The translations under genes and the position numbers were made by a program. From the NCBI GenBank assembly GCA_964425745.1, contig CAYRNW010000001.1:62001-126000 (forward strand): DNA of 64,000 nt. The letters run 5' to 3'. Shown here one piece after another: positions 16,422 through 24,957 of this stretch (the stretch's first letter is position 1; every line of letters begins with the position of its first letter). The notes under the pieces were generated by a model. That model searched no databases. It was not told the origin of the DNA and worked only from the letters and a program-made list of their open reading frames with translations. This DNA is from CALCNS01 sp964425745 (GTDB taxonomy: Bacteria > Bacillota > JAAYKD01).

Positions 16422-16919
16422 ATGTTAAGCCCATTAGATATTCATAACCGGGAATTCAAAAAGTCCTTACGAGGCTATGACGAAGCTGACGTAGATGCAT
16501 TTCTGGATCAAGTCATTCGTGATTTTGAAGCATTATATCGAGAAAATACCTCTCTCAAAGAGAGAATCAGTACCGCTGAAGAAAAGGTTCAAAGCGTTCA
16601 AGGTATGGAAGAATCTTTGAAAAAAGCTTTACTGGTCGCTCAAGAAGCGGGAGATCAACTTAAAATGAATGCCAGGCGCGAAGGGGAATTGATTATTCGC
16701 GAAGCTGAACTACAAGGCAAAAAAATCATCGACGAAGCCATGACACGTGCTCAAAAAATAGTTTCTGAACACGATCAGGTTCGAAAAGATGCCGTTGTTT
16801 GCCGAGCTCGTTTGAAAACGATTTTACAAGCGCAAATGGACTTATTGGAAAGTGCCGAATGGAAATTTCCTGTAAGTGATGATTTCAAAGTCGGAACCTA
16901 TACCGACAAGAAAGAATAA
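16422..16919 (+). CDS. divIVA: Cell division/polarity protein DivIVA
   Basis: DivIVA senses negative membrane curvature at septa and poles and recruits partners. The 165-residue protein has the membrane-binding N-terminal domain MLSPLDIHNREFKKSLRGYD followed by EADVDAFLDQV. A long coiled coil covers about residues 35-145. The start is the ATG 11 bases after GCGGAGG; the in-frame GTG at 16410 overlaps that site and is less likely. It closes the sepF-yggT-divIVA group, and a racemase gene follows after 26 bases. Confidence 0.96.
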   Translation: MLSPLDIHNREFKKSLRGYDEADVDAFLDQVIRDFEALYRENTSLKERISTAEEKVQSVQGMEESLKKALLVAQEAGDQLKMNARREGELIIREAELQGKKIIDEAMTRAQKIVSEHDQVRKDAVVCRARLKTILQAQMDLLESAEWKFPVSDDFKVGTYTDKKE

Positions 16920-16945
16920 ACAAAGAGAAAAGAGGAGCCACTTTC

Positions 16946-17656
16946 ATGTCAGAGAAAATTATCGGAATACTTGGTGGGATGGGACCGGAAGCCACCGCGG
17001 ACCTTTATTTGAAAATTATCCGCAATACTCCGGCAACAAAAGATCAGGAGCATATGCACGTGCTCATTAACGGCAATGCGAAACTTCCAGACCGCGTCGA
17101 AGCGATTTTCGAGGGTGGAGAAGACCCAAGTCCTATGTTAGCACATATGGCACACCAGTTATTTGAAATGGGAGCAGATTACCTTGCAATCGCCTGCAAC
17201 ACTGCTCATTTCTTTTACGATGCGATTCAAGCCGCCGTACCGATCCCGGTTTTACACATGCCTCGCCTCGCCATTGATTATATTCGGGCTACCTACCCCG
17301 AAGTACGCTCGATTGGACTGATTGCTACGAATGCAACTGTAAAAATTGGTTTGTATCAAAATATTGCCGACGATTTCGGCCTTAAAACAGTCGTACCTGT
17401 TGAATCGTATCAACATGACCTGGTTCAAAAAAGTATACATTTGATTAAAGCCGGACAAAAGATCCAAGCTGCACAGAATATTCGTCAGGTTGCCGAAATG
17501 CTGATCGCCCAAGGCGCTGAAGTGATCATTGCCGGTTGCACGGAAATACCATTGGTTTTGGAAAACGGCATGATATCGGTTCCAGTCATCGATCCTACTT
17601 TAGTGTTAGCGCGAGAAATTGTTGCAACACGAGCGGGTGAAGGTGTATTCTCCTAA
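16946..17656 (+). CDS. Aspartate/glutamate racemase family protein
   Basis: The 236-residue protein shows the cofactor-independent racemase layout with two catalytic cysteines, in AIACNTAHFF (about residue 80) and IAGCTEIPLVL (about 190), and the N-terminal block IIGILGGMGPEATADLYLKI. It probably interconverts L- and D-aspartate or another amino acid for cell-wall use. The ribosome site AAGAGGAG is close upstream. A strong terminator follows, so it may end the division operon. Substrate specificity is not determinable here. Confidence 0.92.
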   Translation: MSEKIIGILGGMGPEATADLYLKIIRNTPATKDQEHMHVLINGNAKLPDRVEAIFEGGEDPSPMLAHMAHQLFEMGADYLAIACNTAHFFYDAIQAAVPIPVLHMPRLAIDYIRATYPEVRSIGLIATNATVKIGLYQNIADDFGLKTVVPVESYQHDLVQKSIHLIKAGQKIQAAQNIRQVAEMLIAQGAEVIIAGCTEIPLVLENGMISVPVIDPTLVLAREIVATRAGEGVFS

Positions 17657-17668
17657 CGAAACTTTGAG

Positions 17669-17700
17669 AAGCCCCCGGCGAGAACCGGGGTTTCTTTTTT
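17669..17700 (+). terminator. Terminator after the racemase gene
   Basis: A GC-rich stem, AAGCCCCCGG with CCGGGGTTT, closes on a CGAGAA loop and ends in TTTCTTTTTT. It separates the division genes from lspA, whose ribosome site begins at about 17701. Confidence 0.88.
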
Positions 17701-17715
17701 GAGGAGGAAGATTTC

Positions 17716-18177
17716 ATGGAATGCCTTATAGCAGGAATTGTTGTCTTGCTGGACTGGGTCAGTAAAGAATGGGCCAAGGGAAATCTACCTTTTGGTATTT
17801 CTCAGCCATTCATACCCGGTTTACTTCAGTTGCACTACACCCATAATACCGGTGCAGCATTTAGTATTTTAACCGGCCAGCGCTGGCTGTTAAGTATTTT
17901 GGCGATAGCGGCATCCTTGTTTTTGTTTTTCTTTCGGCAACGAATTACCGAAGGCAAAGCTTCAATGAAAATCGTCCTCGGTTTGGTTTTAGGTGGAACC
18001 TTAGGGAATTTGATTGACCGTCTTTGCTATGGTTATGTAATCGATTTCCTTGAATTTGGATTTATTCGTTTCCCGGTTTTTAACATCGCTGATGCTGCAT
18101 TAACTCTCGGAGTTGCATTTATGGTGATCTTATTGCTTTTCGAATTCAAGAAGGAGGGATTCCAAGTCCATGAATGA
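17716..18177 (+). CDS. lspA: Lipoprotein signal peptidase
   Basis: LspA removes signal peptides from lipid-modified prolipoproteins in the membrane. The 153-residue protein has four hydrophobic segments and the aspartate pair of the family in GNLIDRL (about residue 97) and FNIADAALTLG (about 121). It also has the upstream LDWVSKEWA and HTHNTGAAF-like YTHNTGAAFSIL blocks. GAGGAGG precedes the ATG. The rluD-like gene overlaps its last 8 bases, the lspA-rluD order common in Bacillota. Confidence 0.97.
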   Translation: MECLIAGIVVLLDWVSKEWAKGNLPFGISQPFIPGLLQLHYTHNTGAAFSILTGQRWLLSILAIAASLFLFFFRQRITEGKASMKIVLGLVLGGTLGNLIDRLCYGYVIDFLEFGFIRFPVFNIADAALTLGVAFMVILLLFEFKKEGFQVHE

Positions 18178-19150
18178 GGAATTTGAAATCCTGGTCTTTC
18201 AAGCGAATCCCGAAGCAAAAGGGGAACGTTTGGATAAATGGCTAAGTTCTGTAAGTCAATTAAGCCGAACTCATATTCAAAAGTTACTTGAAGAAGATAT
18301 GATCAGCTGCGACGATAAACAACGAGCTGCCAGTTACAAACTTAAAGGAACTGAAACCATTGTCGTTCAACTTCCGGAACCGGAAATATTGGATTTGATC
18401 CCGGAAGAAATGCCCCTCGATATTCGTTACGAAGATGAACATCTCATGGTTTTGAATAAACCACGTCATTTGGTCGTTCATCCAGCGGTAGGGAATTGGA
18501 CTGGGACCTTGGTCAATGGTTTATTGGCACATACCCCTCATTGGCCGGGTATTAACGGTGTCATGCGTCCCGGAATCGTACATCGACTCGACAAAGACAC
18601 CAGTGGTCTCATGGTCGTTGCTAAAACTGAACCAGCACAGATACGGTTAAGTGAACAGATCCGCTTGCGACAAGCCAAGCGCTTATATTTAACCTTAACT
18701 TGGGGAAACTGGAGCGATACAAAAGGTGCTATTGACGCTCCCATCGGTCGTCATCCCAAAAATAGACAGAAAATGGCAGTGGTTGCAAACGGAAAGGAAG
18801 CCCACAGTGATTTCGAAGTTCTTTTATCGTTCCCACATGTCGATTTCCTAAAAGTTCAATTGCAAAGTGGGAGGACTCATCAGATCCGCGTACATATGGC
18901 GTACTTAAATCATCCGGTTGTGGGAGATTCCCTCTATGGAACCAGACCCATTCCTATGCAACTCGAAGGACAAGCACTGCATGCGTATCGTTTGGGATTT
19001 AACCACCCTGCTACAGGACAATGGATGGAATTTACAGCCGACCCACCCGAAGACTTTCTTGTAGCTTTAGATCAGTTAGGATATTCATGGGCGAAAGGAG
19101 AGAATACTCTTGATTTCCACTTTATTGATGGACCAGACCCAGTTAAATAG
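18170..19150 (+). CDS. RluD-family 23S rRNA pseudouridine synthase
   Basis: This 326-residue enzyme isomerises uridine to pseudouridine in RNA, probably 23S rRNA. It has an N-terminal S4 RNA-binding domain (GERLDKWLSSVSQLSRTHIQ, about residues 18-37), NKPRHLVVHPA, and the catalytic block GIVHRLDKDTSGLMVVAKT near residue 139 with the active-site Asp. SGRTHQIRVHMAYLNHPVVG follows. AAGAAGGAGGGA upstream supports the ATG. The end of the gene overlaps the start of pyrR by 41 bases. Confidence 0.95.
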   Translation: MNEEFEILVFQANPEAKGERLDKWLSSVSQLSRTHIQKLLEEDMISCDDKQRAASYKLKGTETIVVQLPEPEILDLIPEEMPLDIRYEDEHLMVLNKPRHLVVHPAVGNWTGTLVNGLLAHTPHWPGINGVMRPGIVHRLDKDTSGLMVVAKTEPAQIRLSEQIRLRQAKRLYLTLTWGNWSDTKGAIDAPIGRHPKNRQKMAVVANGKEAHSDFEVLLSFPHVDFLKVQLQSGRTHQIRVHMAYLNHPVVGDSLYGTRPIPMQLEGQALHAYRLGFNHPATGQWMEFTADPPEDFLVALDQLGYSWAKGENTLDFHFIDGPDPVK

Positions 19151-19655
19151 AACAATCCGGCGCCTCGCTCATGAAATCATTGAGCGCAACGGAGGTTGCT
19201 CAAATTTAGTTTTAGTCGGTATCATGCAAAAGGGATTACCATTGATGAACCGGTTAGCTTTAGCCATGGAGAGTGTAGAAGGAAAACCGGTTCCTACTTA
19301 TTCTATGGACATCTCACCCTTTCGCGATGATCATAAGAAAACGATAAACACCAATCAAGTTTCATCTCGACCCAATATCACCGGTAAAACGGTTGTTGTA
19401 GTAGATGATGTTTTACACACCGGACGTTCGGTGCGAGCTGCACTCGACGGGGTGATGAACTGGGGTAGACCTGAAGCAATCCAATTAGCAGTTTTGATCG
19501 ACCGTGGCCACCGAGAGTTACCCATTCGTGCGGACTTTGTCGGCAAAAATATCCCAACATCGAGAAACGAGAAAATTCGAGTCTATTTGGACGTTGAGGA
19601 CCAAGAAGATCAAGTGGTATTGCTAAAATCACTTGAAAATACAGAAATCCTTTAA
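19110..19655 (+). CDS. pyrR: PyrR bifunctional pyrimidine regulator/uracil phosphoribosyltransferase
   Basis: PyrR binds pyr mRNA leaders to attenuate transcription and also has uracil phosphoribosyltransferase activity. The 181-residue protein has the PRPP-binding motif VVVVDDVLHTGRSVRAALD at about residue 94 and the N-terminal RRLAHEIIERNGG block. The TTG at 19110, inside the rluD-like gene, is chosen because AAAGGAG lies 9 bases upstream and the extra residues match the family N terminus; an ATG at 19128 would truncate it. No other pyr genes follow, so it acts in trans or at a distant locus. Confidence 0.93.
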   Translation: MISTLLMDQTQLNRTIRRLAHEIIERNGGCSNLVLVGIMQKGLPLMNRLALAMESVEGKPVPTYSMDISPFRDDHKKTINTNQVSSRPNITGKTVVVVDDVLHTGRSVRAALDGVMNWGRPEAIQLAVLIDRGHRELPIRADFVGKNIPTSRNEKIRVYLDVEDQEDQVVLLKSLENTEIL

Positions 19656-19697
19656 AATCATACTGTTTAAAGGATAGTATGCTATCTTGTATGATTT
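19647..19697 (+). promoter_or_regulatory. Nested, mutually exclusive hairpins after pyrR
   Basis: ATCCTTTAAA (19647-19656) can pair with TTTAAAGGAT (19666-19675). Alternatively AAATCATAC (19655-19663) can pair with GTATGATTT (19689-19697) around GATAG-TATG-CTATC (19673-19686). The two folds share bases. No T-run follows, so this is not a standard terminator. Confidence 0.45.
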
Positions 19698-19782
19698 GTG
19701 ATGTTATATTTCATAACCTACATTTGTTGGTAGTTTATTGTAGGCTAACAGCGGAAATGGTCCGCTTGAGGAAAAAATTCGA

Positions 19783-19811
19783 TTGCCAAGGATCGTTTTT
19801 GAAGGTATAAT
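19783..19811 (+). promoter_or_regulatory. Promoter of the decarboxylase beta-subunit gene
   Basis: TTGCCA (19783-19788), 17 bases, TATAAT (19806-19811). It implies a leader of about 115 bases before the start codon. A small hairpin, GCGGA-AATGG-TCCGC, lies upstream at 19751-19765. Confidence 0.7.
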
Positions 19812-19933
19812 GGTCATTGTTGTGACTATGCCAATTTCGATCGTATTCTAGGTAGCTTTTAGTCCAATTAAAATTGACATGCTACTTTTATACGAACGGA
19901 AGGTTGTCTTTGGACATAGAAGGAGGCTTTATC

Positions 19934-21052
19934 ATGAATATTATGGGATCTATTGGTGAATTTGCACAAAGCACAGGTTTCATGCAATTGACCTGGCAGC
20001 ATCTTGTGATGATTGCCATTGCTTGTATCTTATTATACTTAGCAATTAAAAAAGGATATGAACCCCTTTTACTGATTCCAATCGGTTTCGGGATGTTGTT
20101 GACCAACTTACCAGGTGCCGGACTTATGGAAGAGGGCGGTTTAATATCGTATCTTTATCTGGGTGTCAAATTAGGTATTTATCCCCCTTTGATTTTCTTA
20201 GGGGTAGGAGCGATGACCGATTTTGGTCCTTTAATTGCCAATCCTAAAACCTTTTTATTGGGAGCTGCAGCTCAATTAGGAATTTTTATTACCTTCATTG
20301 GTGCTCTCTTTATAGGATTCACTCCCGCACAATCCGGTGCCATCGGTATCATTGGGGGAGCAGATGGTCCTACGGCCATCTACTTAGCTTCAAAACTAGC
20401 TCCGGATTTGTTAGGCCCCATTGCCGTAGCTGCGTATTCTTATATGGCTTTAGTGCCGATTATTCAACCTCCAATCATGAAAGCTTTGACGACCAAAGCA
20501 GAACGTCAGGTCGTTATGGATCAGTTACGTGATGTTTCTAAAACTGAAAAGGTAGTTTTCCCAGTTGTTGTTACCATCGTCGTTAGCTTAATTCTTCCCA
20601 GCGCAGCTGCTTTAATTGGTATGTTGATGTTAGGAAACTTATTCAAAGAATCCGGTGTTACCGAACGTTTAGCAAAAACTGCTCAAAATGAATTGATGAA
20701 CATCGTTACCATATTCTTAGGCGTTTCGGTGGGTGCTACTGCAAAAGCTCATATTTTCTTGGATCCACAGACCTTGTTCATCATTATTCTCGGCCTCGTC
20801 GCCTTTATGTTCGGAACGTCCGGTGGTGTTCTTCTTGGTAAATTGTTATACATTACCTCCGGAAAGAAAGTGAACCCTCTGATTGGTTCGGCTGGTGTAT
20901 CGGCGGTTCCCATGGCCGCACGCGTATCACAAGTTGTCGGTCAAAAAGAGAACCCTGGAAATTTCCTACTCATGCATGCCATGGGTCCCAATGTTGCGGG
21001 TGTCATTGGTTCCGCTGTTGCCGCCGGTGTTTTATTGGCGTTGTTTGGTTAA
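19934..21052 (+). CDS. Sodium ion-translocating decarboxylase beta subunit
   Basis: The beta subunit of oxaloacetate, methylmalonyl-CoA or glutaconyl-CoA decarboxylases couples decarboxylation of carboxybiotin to sodium export. This 372-residue membrane protein carries the family core IIGGADGPTAIYLASKLAP near residue 148, the preceding GVGAMTDFGPLIANP block and the C-terminal SAGVSAVPMAARVSQ. AGGAGG precedes the ATG. It has its own promoter and terminator and no alpha, gamma or biotin-carrier gene nearby, which is unusual since these are normally in one operon. Partner subunits are presumably elsewhere. Confidence 0.94.
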   Translation: MNIMGSIGEFAQSTGFMQLTWQHLVMIAIACILLYLAIKKGYEPLLLIPIGFGMLLTNLPGAGLMEEGGLISYLYLGVKLGIYPPLIFLGVGAMTDFGPLIANPKTFLLGAAAQLGIFITFIGALFIGFTPAQSGAIGIIGGADGPTAIYLASKLAPDLLGPIAVAAYSYMALVPIIQPPIMKALTTKAERQVVMDQLRDVSKTEKVVFPVVVTIVVSLILPSAAALIGMLMLGNLFKESGVTERLAKTAQNELMNIVTIFLGVSVGATAKAHIFLDPQTLFIIILGLVAFMFGTSGGVLLGKLLYITSGKKVNPLIGSAGVSAVPMAARVSQVVGQKENPGNFLLMHAMGPNVAGVIGSAVAAGVLLALFG

Positions 21053-21075
21053 ACCTAAATTTCAGATTCGCATTA

Positions 21076-21105
21076 GGGTCTTAAGCTAAACTTAAGACCC
21101 TTTTT
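21076..21105 (+). terminator. Terminator after the decarboxylase beta subunit gene
   Basis: A perfect 10-bp stem GGGTCTTAAG/CTTAAGACCC with a CTAAA loop is followed by five T. Confidence 0.93.
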
Positions 21106-21126
21106 GGTACGAAAGATGGTGAAGTT

Positions 21127-22878
21127 ATGTCTTTAGAAGGTTGGTCGATTCGGGCTCTACAAGAGGAATTACAGATTGCGTTAGCTGAAAGCAAAGTGGA
21201 TCGAGTTTTTCAGCACAATTCTACAGAATTGACGTTGGAAATGCACAAGCAAAATCGGCCCATGCGTTTGTTGTTTTCGATTCATCCACAGTTTGCAAGG
21301 GTACAGTTGATCACTCAAAAACGAAAGAATCCTCCGGTTCCACCCTCCTTTTGCCAACTCTTACGTAGGCGTTTGGAAGGTGCTCGGTTTATTTCTGTGG
21401 AGCAACCAGGGCTGGAACGGTTATTAATTTTCAATTTTTCTGTTCTCGATGAGTTAGGCAATCCCGATCAGGTCCGATTTATTGTGGAGTTAATGGGAAA
21501 GAATAGTAATCTCATCTTGTGTGATCGAGATTTTACAATTCTTGATGCAATGAAACATGTTCCGAGCTGGCAAAATCGCTACCGTGAAATCCTGCCGGGA
21601 AGATTGTATGTTCGCCCTCCTGAACAAGTCAAAGAAGACTTGGATTCCTGGGAAGTTCCCTCAAGCGATGCGGAGCTTGCTTTATCGGTTGGTACCTGGT
21701 TGAAAAAAAAGATTGATGGCGTCGGGAATCCCTCCATTGGTTCTTTATTGAAAAGCGTCTCCATTTCAGAAGCTGAAATGGCTGCCTTTCTAACACGAGA
21801 CCAATGGAAGATCTTGCAAGAGCAAAGTAAAAAAGCGGTTCGTGAACGTCAACCGGGAAAATTGTTTGTATCCGGTCAGTACGGGGAAACCGTTCCATTT
21901 CGTTTTGGGTTGCTGCCCGGAGAATGGAAACCAGCTTCCGAAGCACTAGAAGCGGATTTTCTTCACTTAGAACAGCAATTGCATTTGCATCAAGAACGGC
22001 ATCGATTACTCTCAATCGTCAATGCTGCCATTCAAAAAGGGCGGAAAAAGCTTTTTGCTTTGGAAGAAGATTTGCAACAGGGGAAAGATGCCGATCAATA
22101 TCGTATTTGGGGAGAGTTATTAAAAAATACCGCTGAACCGCAAATAAGGGAGGCCGAGATTCAAGTAACTAATTACTATGATGAAAATTTAGCTTTTATA
22201 AACATTCCTCTCGATCTTCGATTCAGCGTAGCCCAAAATGCACAGAATTATTTCAAGCGATACAGTAAAGCTCGTAAGGGTGAGAAAATCATTCTTGAGC
22301 AGATTGAGATGATTAAAAGCGAACTCGTCTATTTGGAGTCTGTATTAACTGCAGTAGAGCAGACTCTTGAAGTCAAAGATTTTTTAGAAATCCAAGAAGA
22401 ATTGATTCAGCAAGGACTGATGTCGCCGGTCAAGATCCCAGGGAAAAGTAAGAAACCAACCAAGTCTAACAAAGCCGTTGCTCATGAGCCGTTACGTCTA
22501 CACATCGACGGGGTTCCTGTTTCTATTGGCCGTAATAATCTACAAAATGATTATTTAACCATGGAAGTAGCAAAGAGTTCTGACTGGTGGTTCCACAGTA
22601 AAGAAGTTCCCGGTTCCCATGTGGTGATACATCATCCGGATCCGAGTGATCAACTCTACGAAACTGCAGCAGCTTTGGCAGCATGGTTCAGTAAAGCCCG
22701 CGAAAGTAGTTATGTTGGCATTGATTATACTCAAAAAAGGCATGTTAAGAAATTCAAAGGTGCAAAGCCCGGTGCGGTTCATTATACGGATTTCTTCACT
22801 CTCTATGTTGCTCCACGCTCCCCGGAAGAAGTTTTATTGGAAAGTAAAGGGATAAACAATCCGGACGGCGAATTGTAA
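21127..22878 (+). CDS. rqcH: Ribosome rescue protein RqcH (NFACT family)
   Basis: RqcH binds stalled 50S subunits carrying peptidyl-tRNA and adds C-terminal alanine tails for degradation. The 583-residue protein has the NFACT-N domain (SIRALQEELQIAL onward), a helix-hairpin-helix region near 180-250, a long coiled coil at about 280-440 and the C-terminal NFACT-R domain (RNNLQNDYLTMEVAKSSDWW followed by FHSKEVPGSHVVIH). Older annotation calls it fibronectin-binding protein. The start ATG has only a weak GGTGAAG site. It is 25 bases upstream of yicC. Confidence 0.95.
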   Translation: MSLEGWSIRALQEELQIALAESKVDRVFQHNSTELTLEMHKQNRPMRLLFSIHPQFARVQLITQKRKNPPVPPSFCQLLRRRLEGARFISVEQPGLERLLIFNFSVLDELGNPDQVRFIVELMGKNSNLILCDRDFTILDAMKHVPSWQNRYREILPGRLYVRPPEQVKEDLDSWEVPSSDAELALSVGTWLKKKIDGVGNPSIGSLLKSVSISEAEMAAFLTRDQWKILQEQSKKAVRERQPGKLFVSGQYGETVPFRFGLLPGEWKPASEALEADFLHLEQQLHLHQERHRLLSIVNAAIQKGRKKLFALEEDLQQGKDADQYRIWGELLKNTAEPQIREAEIQVTNYYDENLAFINIPLDLRFSVAQNAQNYFKRYSKARKGEKIILEQIEMIKSELVYLESVLTAVEQTLEVKDFLEIQEELIQQGLMSPVKIPGKSKKPTKSNKAVAHEPLRLHIDGVPVSIGRNNLQNDYLTMEVAKSSDWWFHSKEVPGSHVVIHHPDPSDQLYETAAALAAWFSKARESSYVGIDYTQKRHVKKFKGAKPGAVHYTDFFTLYVAPRSPEEVLLESKGINNPDGEL

Positions 22879-22903
22879 ATTATTATAGAAGTGGAGGACA
22901 TCT

Positions 22904-23785
22904 ATGTTAGTTTCAATGACTGGATTCGGAAGAATTGAATTCAACGATGCTCAACATCGTATGAGTGTCGAATTAAAATCTGTGAATAATCGCTATTTAG
23001 ATATTTCGATTCGCTTGCCCCGGGATCTCAATGTTTTTGAAGAGAAAATCAGACAAACAATCTCTAAATATGCAAATCGCGGTCGTGTTGAGTGTTCAAT
23101 CTCATATCAATACAATGGTAGCGATGCTTATGAAATACTGATCAACTCGTCTTTAGCAGCGGCTTATCAACAAGGGGTTTTGCAACTCAGCGAAGCTTTA
23201 GCTTTGAATGAGCCGGTCCGTTTATCTCAAATTTTAGCGTTGCCCGATGTTTTAAAAGTGGAACGACACAGTGAAGATTCAGAAATGATCCTACAATATT
23301 TCATGCCTGTCTTAGAGCAAGCATTGCTTTCTTTTTCCGGTATGCGTCAACAAGAAGGGCAACGCTTAGCCGAAGATTTACTTCAACGTTTGACTCTCAT
23401 TGAAACCTTAAAAGAACAGGTAGCGTTACGTGCTCCCTTCGTCGTTGAGGAATACTCCGTGAAGTTAAAAGAGAAGATTCTTGTCTTATTACAAGATCAT
23501 ACGCTTGATGAAACAAGATTGATTACTGAAGTTGCTCTAATGGCAAATCGAACCGATATCACAGAGGAAATCGTTCGATTAACCAGCCATTGCTCAGAAT
23601 TTCGTCGCTTGCTTCTGCAGGAGAATGATGCGGTCGGCCGCAAATTAGATTTCCTAATGCAAGAGATGAATCGAGAAGTCAATACAATTGGATCAAAAGC
23701 CAACGATTATGAAATTGGCAAAATCGTAATCGAGATGAAATCAGAATTAGAGAAGATGAGAGAGCAAGTTCAAAATATTGAATAA
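22904..23785 (+). CDS. yicC: YicC family endoribonuclease-like protein
   Basis: The 293-residue protein has the YicC N-terminal block (MTGFGRIEFND, then VELKSVNNRYLDISIRLPRD) and the C-terminal DUF1732 block ending in FLMQEMNREVNTIGSKAND. YicC-type proteins are RNases in studied species. It heads the yicC-remA-gmk-rpoZ-priA run that is conserved across Bacillota. The ATG follows GTGGAGGA. Confidence 0.94.
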   Translation: MLVSMTGFGRIEFNDAQHRMSVELKSVNNRYLDISIRLPRDLNVFEEKIRQTISKYANRGRVECSISYQYNGSDAYEILINSSLAAAYQQGVLQLSEALALNEPVRLSQILALPDVLKVERHSEDSEMILQYFMPVLEQALLSFSGMRQQEGQRLAEDLLQRLTLIETLKEQVALRAPFVVEEYSVKLKEKILVLLQDHTLDETRLITEVALMANRTDITEEIVRLTSHCSEFRRLLLQENDAVGRKLDFLMQEMNREVNTIGSKANDYEIGKIVIEMKSELEKMREQVQNIE

Positions 23786-23800
23786 CGGAGGAGACTTGAG

Positions 23801-24079
23801 ATGTTTGAAAATCGTTTGGTGAATATTGGTTTCGGAAATTTCGTTTCTTCCGGTCGCATCATCGCCATTGTCAGTCCGGAGTCGAATCCTATTAAGAGAA
23901 TCGTTCACGAAGCTCGCGAAAAAGGCATGGTAATCGATGCCACCTATGGCCGTCGCACCCGAGCTGTGGTTATCACCGATAGTGAACACGTCATCTTATC
24001 TGCGGTGCAACCGGAAACGATTGCCGGTCGCCTGGATGTGAAAGAAGACGAAGAGGAAGAGGAGAAACTTGGAAAATGA
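23801..24079 (+). CDS. remA: Extracellular matrix regulator RemA (DUF370)
   Basis: RemA is a DNA-binding activator of biofilm matrix and osmoprotection genes in Bacillus subtilis. This 92-residue homologue has the conserved LVNIGFGNFVSSGRIIAIVS opening and KGMVIDATYGRRTRAVVI with the arginines of the ring-shaped DNA-binding surface. It carries a glutamate-rich tail of about 15 residues. It is coupled to gmk by a 4-base overlap. Targets here are unknown. Confidence 0.95.
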   Translation: MFENRLVNIGFGNFVSSGRIIAIVSPESNPIKRIVHEAREKGMVIDATYGRRTRAVVITDSEHVILSAVQPETIAGRLDVKEDEEEEEKLGK

Positions 24080-24687
24080 AACGTGGTATTTTGATGATTT
24101 TGTCGGCGCCAGCCGGAGCCGGTAAAGATACCGTCTGTGAACAACTCTTAAAACAAGTGCCAGACTTACGATACTCCGTTTCTGCAACGACTCGCCCAAT
24201 GCGGGGATATGAAATCGATGGACAGAGTTACTTTTTCCTTACACGCGAGGACTTTGAAGCGAAAATCAATGAGAATGGTTTTCTGGAACATGTCGAATAC
24301 GCCAATCATCTCTATGGAACACCGCGTGTTTTTGTTGAAGAACAATTGGAAAAAGGCATTTCTGTGATTCTAAAAATTGAAGTCGTAGGAGCTACCCAAG
24401 TAAAGGCTTCCGGAATTGACGGTGTATTTGTCTTTTTAGTACCCCCAAATTTCAGCGATTTAGAAGCTCGCCTACGAAAGCGCGGCTCTGAATCCGAATC
24501 TGAAATTCAGGAGCGTCTACGGATTGCCCGTCAGGAATTGACCAATGTTACCATGTATGACTATGTGGTTGTCAACGACGATGTCGAACATGCAGTCGAA
24601 CAATTGAGATCCATACTTATGGCAGAGAAACGCCGTCGAGATAAAATGCTCGATTTAGAAATTTTTAAACATCGTGAAATGAACTAG
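24076..24687 (+). CDS. gmk: Guanylate kinase
   Basis: Guanylate kinase converts GMP to GDP using ATP. The 203-residue protein has a P-loop written LSAPAGAGKDTVCEQLL near residue 10, where many family members have GPSGxGKST; here the sequence is APAGAGKDT. The SATTRPMRGYEIDGQSYFF GMP-binding block follows at about 35, then HVEYANHLYGTP. The ATG overlaps the remA stop. It is followed 12 bases later by rpoZ. Confidence 0.96.
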   Translation: MKRGILMILSAPAGAGKDTVCEQLLKQVPDLRYSVSATTRPMRGYEIDGQSYFFLTREDFEAKINENGFLEHVEYANHLYGTPRVFVEEQLEKGISVILKIEVVGATQVKASGIDGVFVFLVPPNFSDLEARLRKRGSESESEIQERLRIARQELTNVTMYDYVVVNDDVEHAVEQLRSILMAEKRRRDKMLDLEIFKHREMN

Positions 24688-24699
24688 GAGGAGAAGACA

Positions 24700-24933
24700 A
24701 TGAGCAGAATTCCATCGGATGACTTATACAACCATGTCAATTGTAAATACACCGGAGTTGTTGCAACAGCAAAACGCGCTCGTGAGATCTTAAAAAATGC
24801 CGATAAAGAGAAAGAGTCTACCATCAAACCGGTTTTACAAGCCTATGATGAATTGATGAGTGGCGAGCTGAAATTTATCCATGTAATCCCCAAAGACGAA
24901 GAATCCGAAATTGAAACCGACGAAAACGAGTAG
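24700..24933 (+). CDS. rpoZ: RNA polymerase omega subunit
   Basis: Omega assists folding and assembly of the beta' subunit of RNA polymerase. The 77-residue protein has the family AKRAREI block near residue 24 and a conserved KPVLQAYDELMSGELKF segment, with an acidic tail. AGGAGGAG precedes the ATG. In many Bacillota coaBC lies between rpoZ and priA, but here priA follows directly. Confidence 0.93.
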   Translation: MSRIPSDDLYNHVNCKYTGVVATAKRAREILKNADKEKESTIKPVLQAYDELMSGELKFIHVIPKDEESEIETDENE

Positions 24934-24957
24934 AATAATCGATCTAGGCGGGGTGCT

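Noticed and set aside
19874..19894. TTGACA followed by TATACG before the decarboxylase beta-subunit gene
   Set aside because: Spacing is only 9 bases, too short for a promoter; the pair at 19783-19811 fits better.
24103..24129. Atypical guanylate kinase P-loop (APAGAGKDT)
   Set aside because: Key Gly-Lys residues are present and similar variants occur in the family, so it is not treated as a defect.
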